A stretch of DNA of 6,339 nucleotides from Lamprocystis purpurea (GTDB taxonomy: Bacteria > Pseudomonadota > Gammaproteobacteria > Chromatiales > Chromatiaceae): positions 1 to 6,339 of the forward strand of contig DYRB01000185.1 of the NCBI GenBank assembly GCA_020718945.1, read 5' to 3'. The notes beneath the pieces were generated by a model. It saw only the letters and a program-made list of their open reading frames with translations. It searched no databases and had not been told where the DNA came from. The position numbers and the translations under genes were made by a program. The number at the start of each line of letters is the position of its first letter. The first letter of the stretch is position 1. Positions 5,955 to 6,339 of the stretch are shown in pieces.

Positions 5955-6339
5955 TCAGAGAATCTCCTGGAGCCAAGTTAATGGGTTTGCAACTCGGACG
6001 CCAACTGTCGCGCTGTGCTGCGTCGCTTTCTTCACCAGTTTGTCGTCTGTCGACAGCACGATGTCTGCGCCTGCCTTCCTGGCGCAGGCTAAGTGCAGGG
6101 CATCGTACGACTTGAACCCCGCTTTCCTGAGCGTCTCAGCGTTCGCGTAAATGTCGTCACCCATCGCGATTTCATGAGTAGCGTGGCTGCACAGCTTTGA
6201 CAGGCGGTGCTTCCTTTCCGCGCTGGGCGTCTGGGCTACCTCAAACAATACGACGCTGCTGATGATCCACGTCCACTGCTGGGATTCGACGTTCCTCAGG
6301 ATAGCGATTACAGCTTCCGACTCCAGATGGATGCGGTCC
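5955..6339 (-). CDS. PIN-domain protein, probable toxin ribonuclease (N-terminus beyond the window)
   Basis: The last 127 residues are visible; the frame stays open to the window edge, so the gene is partial. PIN domains are metal-dependent ribonuclease folds, often VapC-type toxins cutting tRNA or rRNA. Numbering visible residues from 1, likely active-site acids are Glu33 (VVLFEVAQ), Asp79 (SYDALHLA) and Asp98 or Asp99 (STDDKL). The ending RVANPLTWLQEI matches the usual PIN tail. The first segment, RIHLESEAVIAILRNVESQQ, resembles proteins whose first aspartate lies in a YLDT-like strand about 20 residues earlier, here outside the window. A shorter frame from the TTG at 6248 is not a credible start, because homologous-looking sequence continues upstream of it. 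It is followed after one base by the 72-residue gene, so the putative nuclease comes first, the reverse of the commonest antitoxin-toxin order. GC content is visibly lower than in the left-hand genes. Confidence 0.85.
   Translation of the reverse strand, partial: DRIHLESEAVIAILRNVESQQWTWIISSVVLFEVAQTPSAERKHRLSKLCSHATHEIAMGDDIYANAETLRKAGFKSYDALHLACARKAGADIVLSTDDKLVKKATQHSATVGVRVANPLTWLQEIL
5964..5968 (-). promoter_or_regulatory. Ribosome binding site of the 72-residue gene
   Basis: AGGAG on the minus strand lies within the final codons of the PIN gene (Gln-Glu), ten bases before the ATG at 5953. The spacing is a little long, but it favours this start over the ATG at 5938 and fits coupled translation. 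Confidence 0.5.

Noticed and set aside
5955..6248. 97-residue stand-alone protein starting at TTG 6248
   Set aside because: PIN-like sequence continues in frame to the window edge, so this is an internal codon.

Overview
The window is GC-rich proteobacterial DNA. The two large genes, the REP-like palindromes and the resemblance of one gene remnant to the gammaproteobacterial DnaE C-terminus suggest a gammaproteobacterium, perhaps a purple sulfur bacterium (Chromatiales). That placement is inferred from remembered protein and repeat patterns, not from a search.

Layout: positions 1-87 are non-coding, apart from a 10-bp palindrome at 35-44. At 88-1077 (minus) lies a complete PfkB-family nucleoside/sugar kinase, most like bacterial adenosine kinases. 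A 165-bp spacer follows, holding a clear ribosome binding site, a weak -10 candidate and an AT-rich imperfect inverted repeat. At 1243-4707 (minus) is a complete 1154-residue soluble hybrid sensor histidine kinase (PAS-PAS-GAF-HisKA-HATPase-REC-REC-HPt), with a TTG start. From 4708 to 5734 I see no intact gene. This stretch holds a GC-rich hairpin, a short plus-strand remnant resembling the C-terminal tail of DNA polymerase III alpha (DnaE), and a dense cluster of palindromes. The cluster includes three copies of a 20-bp REP-like unit and three related CGAAG...CTTCG hairpins. The right end (5735-6339, minus) has visibly lower GC and codons that are rare in high-GC genomes. It encodes a PIN-domain protein cut by the window edge, followed one base later by a 72-residue protein, an arrangement resembling a toxin-antitoxin pair.

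The left half is ordinary chromosomal content: a purine or sugar salvage kinase next to an orphan phosphorelay kinase. They share a strand, but the spacer suggests separate expression. The right third looks like an accessory junction, with a decayed gene end, a repeat cluster and an apparently acquired two-gene module. The PIN/72-residue pair and the palindrome cluster deserve the closest look.
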